Below, piece after piece: positions 20,431-22,050 of a stretch of 22,050 nt of DNA. A program made the position numbers and the translations under genes. The first letter of the stretch is position 1, and the number at the start of each line of letters is the position of its first letter. Source of the stretch: Balantidium ctenopharyngodoni (lineage: Eukaryota > Ciliophora > Litostomatea > Vestibuliferida > Balantidiidae); contig JAWNBB010005328.1 in assembly GCA_036325645.1 (NCBI GenBank), forward strand, positions 1-22,050. Direction: 5' to 3'. The notes below the pieces were generated by a model. That model saw only the letters and a list, made by a program, of their open reading frames with translations. It was not told where the DNA came from and made no database searches.

Positions 20431-20825
20431 AAACTAATTCGTTTATTCCACAAATCAGAATAATTTTGTTCGCTTTACGTTTCTAATCGGCCAATGTCTT
20501 GAACGCACGATTTAATTATTCATGAACAACCTCTTGTGGTTTCTCCTTCTTACCCTTATTTCCCCCCAAAAACCACACAACGTCTTAACTGATTATCCCG
20601 AATTTTGCATTCACTTTTTTAAATTATTCCGTTCCTGTGTCTTGGGCAGTCGAGAGGAAAGTAGAGTAAATAACGGGGAAGCAACTGCATTTTAGATCAC
20701 GGATTAATTAATTCACGTTTCATGTCTAGACATTTACACCCAGATCGTTCACAAAAAAAGCCTTTCACGAATGTGTTTCTTCTCTCCATCGTTTCACGTT
20801 GTTAAATATTCAAATCAACAACACA

Positions 20826-20850
20826 TTGCACGTTGCACGTTGCACGTTGC
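20826..20850. repeat. heptamer tandem repeat TTGCACG x3
   Basis: Three exact TTGCACG units (20826-20846) followed by a partial TTGC and a diverged GCATTGC. Lies in spacer. Second of the period-7 arrays in this window. Confidence 0.8.
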
Positions 20851-21454
20851 GCATTGCATTACCTTCATTGTTGTCGCATATCATTGATATGGTCTGAGAT
20901 TTTCATATGATTTGATTTCTTAATTTCTCTTTTTAAAGTATGAGCTTTGATCTATCGAGAATGAAAAGATTTGAATTGGGAATGTTAGAAACATGCCTAA
21001 TAAGATATTGAAATTTATCTATCGCTATGCTCCAGTTTTCGCTGTCTACTCGTGATAATATTTTTTATTTTTACCCTCTCCGGCGAAGACGTCAGTGATA
21101 CCAAATAAAATATTTATGATCATAGCAATCGATCATCATTTTAAATCCCATTTTATTCTTCTCTGCCCTCAAATCCCTCACGTCCCGACACAATTCCTTA
21201 TCCCATTTATCTTGGCACCTCCTTAAACAAATCCATAAAACCTTTTCTCTCTGCCCGGATCTCCCTCCCGAGACACCTATTTCAATCAATGTCTCACACT
21301 GGCATCCCTTGCGCTTTCATTCTTATTTCTAAATATGATTCATTTAATTAAAGTACCCGTTTTATTTCGTACTTAAAACTATCTAACTTCCCCCGAGCTT
21401 CACTCCTTCGCCAGTAAACGCAGTGTATCCTTTTTTGCTCTCCCCCTTCGTGTT

Positions 21455-21781
21455 ATGAGTCCCTTCTTCATCATTATTGTTATTAAGGGCTCAATAGCTT
21501 CCGCCCTGTCCCGACCCCATCGATATCGCTTTATATTCCCGATACGTTTGAAACGCGTAATAGAATCAAACGCAGGAAAAAACCATTTCCGCGATTACAA
21601 TCAAGAGCGCTGCTTGATGAAACATCTGCGTCAAGAACTTATCGTCCAGCCCTTGAAAGCGGTTTTGTATTCTCTGGCACAAGAACACCAGAGTGAAGAA
21701 GATATCGAAGAGAACGAAGAAACAGAGGAATCCGAAAATAAAAAAATGGCAGGTGATAAAGCCGAAAAGAATAAGGAGTAA
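21455..21781 (+). CDS. possible 108-aa protein with acidic tail
   Basis: ATG 21455 to TAA 21779-21781, no TGA. The hydrophobic N-terminus (FFIIIVIKGSIASALS) could be a signal or anchor. A basic middle (RPHRYRFIFPIRLKR) and a helix-like segment QERCLMKHLRQELIVQPLKA follow, then an acidic tail (QSEEDIEENEETEESENKK). The frame is open without a Met back to a TAA at about 21373, so the real start may lie upstream behind an intron. A second frame, 21693-21899 and beyond (+), overlaps the tail and reads it as basic. No family recognised. Confidence 0.45.
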   Translation: MSPFFIIIVIKGSIASALSRPHRYRFIFPIRLKRVIESNAGKNHFRDYNQERCLMKHLRQELIVQPLKAVLYSLAQEHQSEEDIEENEETEESENKKMAGDKAEKNKE

Positions 21782-22027
21782 TAGGAGGATATCTGAGAGT
21801 CAGTTGTCGTATCTTTGGAAGATGATGGTTCAGGCGATGAATATGATCTTAACTACGAATAATATTTTTATTATTCTATTGAGGCGCTCCCCTTCTTGAG
21901 TGAGGGGTATGACTCGTTTGCAGCTGCACATTTATTGATAAACGTTTATTATTTTTATTATTATGTTTGTGTTATTTTAGGTAATTTTAAAATATGTTGA
22001 AGAGCAAACCATATAAGCGTGTAATGC
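21782..22027. other. right flank
   Basis: AT-rich sequence downstream of the 108-aa frame. A plus-strand frame beginning at 21693 stays open to about 21930 with TGA as Trp, and contains a hydrophobic stretch (NNIFIILLRR). Nothing else is seen. Confidence 0.35.
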
Positions 22028-22050
22028 TTGGGGATTGGGGATTGGGGATT
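22028..22050. repeat. heptamer tandem repeat TTGGGGA x3 at window edge
   Basis: Three exact TTGGGGA units plus TT, cut off by the window end. G-rich with a TTGGGG core. I do not recognise it as the telomere repeat of any ciliate I know, so it may be simple sequence. It could also continue beyond the edge as a longer array. Confidence 0.75.

Larger units (their letters stand above)
18854..21454. other. 2.6-kb gene-poor spacer
   Basis: No confident gene. The minus-strand frame from 20433 to 19528 is notable and is described under the two open segments listed separately. The frame 19334-19546 (-) overlaps the end of one of them. The plus strand is purine-rich at 19500-20300 and pyrimidine-rich at 21120-21260. 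No tRNA or other RNA gene found. Confidence 0.35.

Noticed and set aside
1-22050. Alternative that UAA/UAG are also reassigned (Gln or Glu), as in several ciliates and one trypanosomatid group
   Set aside because: No TAA or TAG occurs inside the kinase, Sec6 or SPEC3-family frames, and Gln and Glu use ordinary codons.
1-22050. Mitochondrial or mycoplasma origin, where UGA = Trp is standard
   Set aside because: Sec6, a eukaryotic Ser/Thr kinase and a SPEC3-family protein are nuclear eukaryotic genes, and the gene spacing is unlike either.

Overview
The window looks like nuclear DNA of a ciliate-type protist that reads UGA as tryptophan and keeps UAA/UAG as stops. In the standard code the best genes shatter at TGA. 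Read with TGA as Trp they become long single-frame proteins with recognisable families: a protein kinase (9 in-frame TGA), the exocyst subunit Sec6/EXOC3 (about 30), a SPEC3/Stum membrane protein (5) and an Asn/Ser/Lys-rich protein (1). All four end at TAA, and Gln and Glu use ordinary codons, so UAA/UAG are not reassigned. This pattern, plus three candidate introns of 15-16 nt, fits a heterotrich ciliate such as Blepharisma. The organism is an inference, not a certainty.

Layout. 1-157: left flank. 158-1837 (-): Ser/Thr protein kinase. 1838-2448: its upstream flank, with a 160-base polypurine tract. 2449-2667 (+): possible 72-aa gene. 2668-3113: AC-rich spacer with short repeats. 3114-5699 (-): Sec6/EXOC3, the most secure gene. 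5700-16038: about 10 kb with only short open frames, of which 8863-9078 (-) is the best. 16039-16269 (+): possible 76-aa gene. 16351-17295 (+): SPEC3/Stum-family protein. 17746-18582 (-): low-complexity 278-aa protein. 18668-18853 (-): possible 61-aa gene. 18854-21454: gene-poor, with short frames on the minus strand. 21455-21781 (+): possible 108-aa protein with an acidic tail. 21782-22050: flank ending in a TTGGGGA tandem repeat at the window edge.

The recognised genes do not form a pathway: signalling (kinase), secretory-vesicle tethering (Sec6) and a membrane protein whose animal relatives act in mechanosensory cells. They lie on both strands with no operon-like order, as in a eukaryotic genome. 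I found no rRNA, tRNA, CRISPR array, transposase or retroelement gene that I could support.

Main caution: with TGA as a sense codon, open frames of 100-160 codons occur by chance several times per 20 kb at this base composition. Short frames in the spacers are therefore given low confidence unless composition, a fixed start or a family match supports them.
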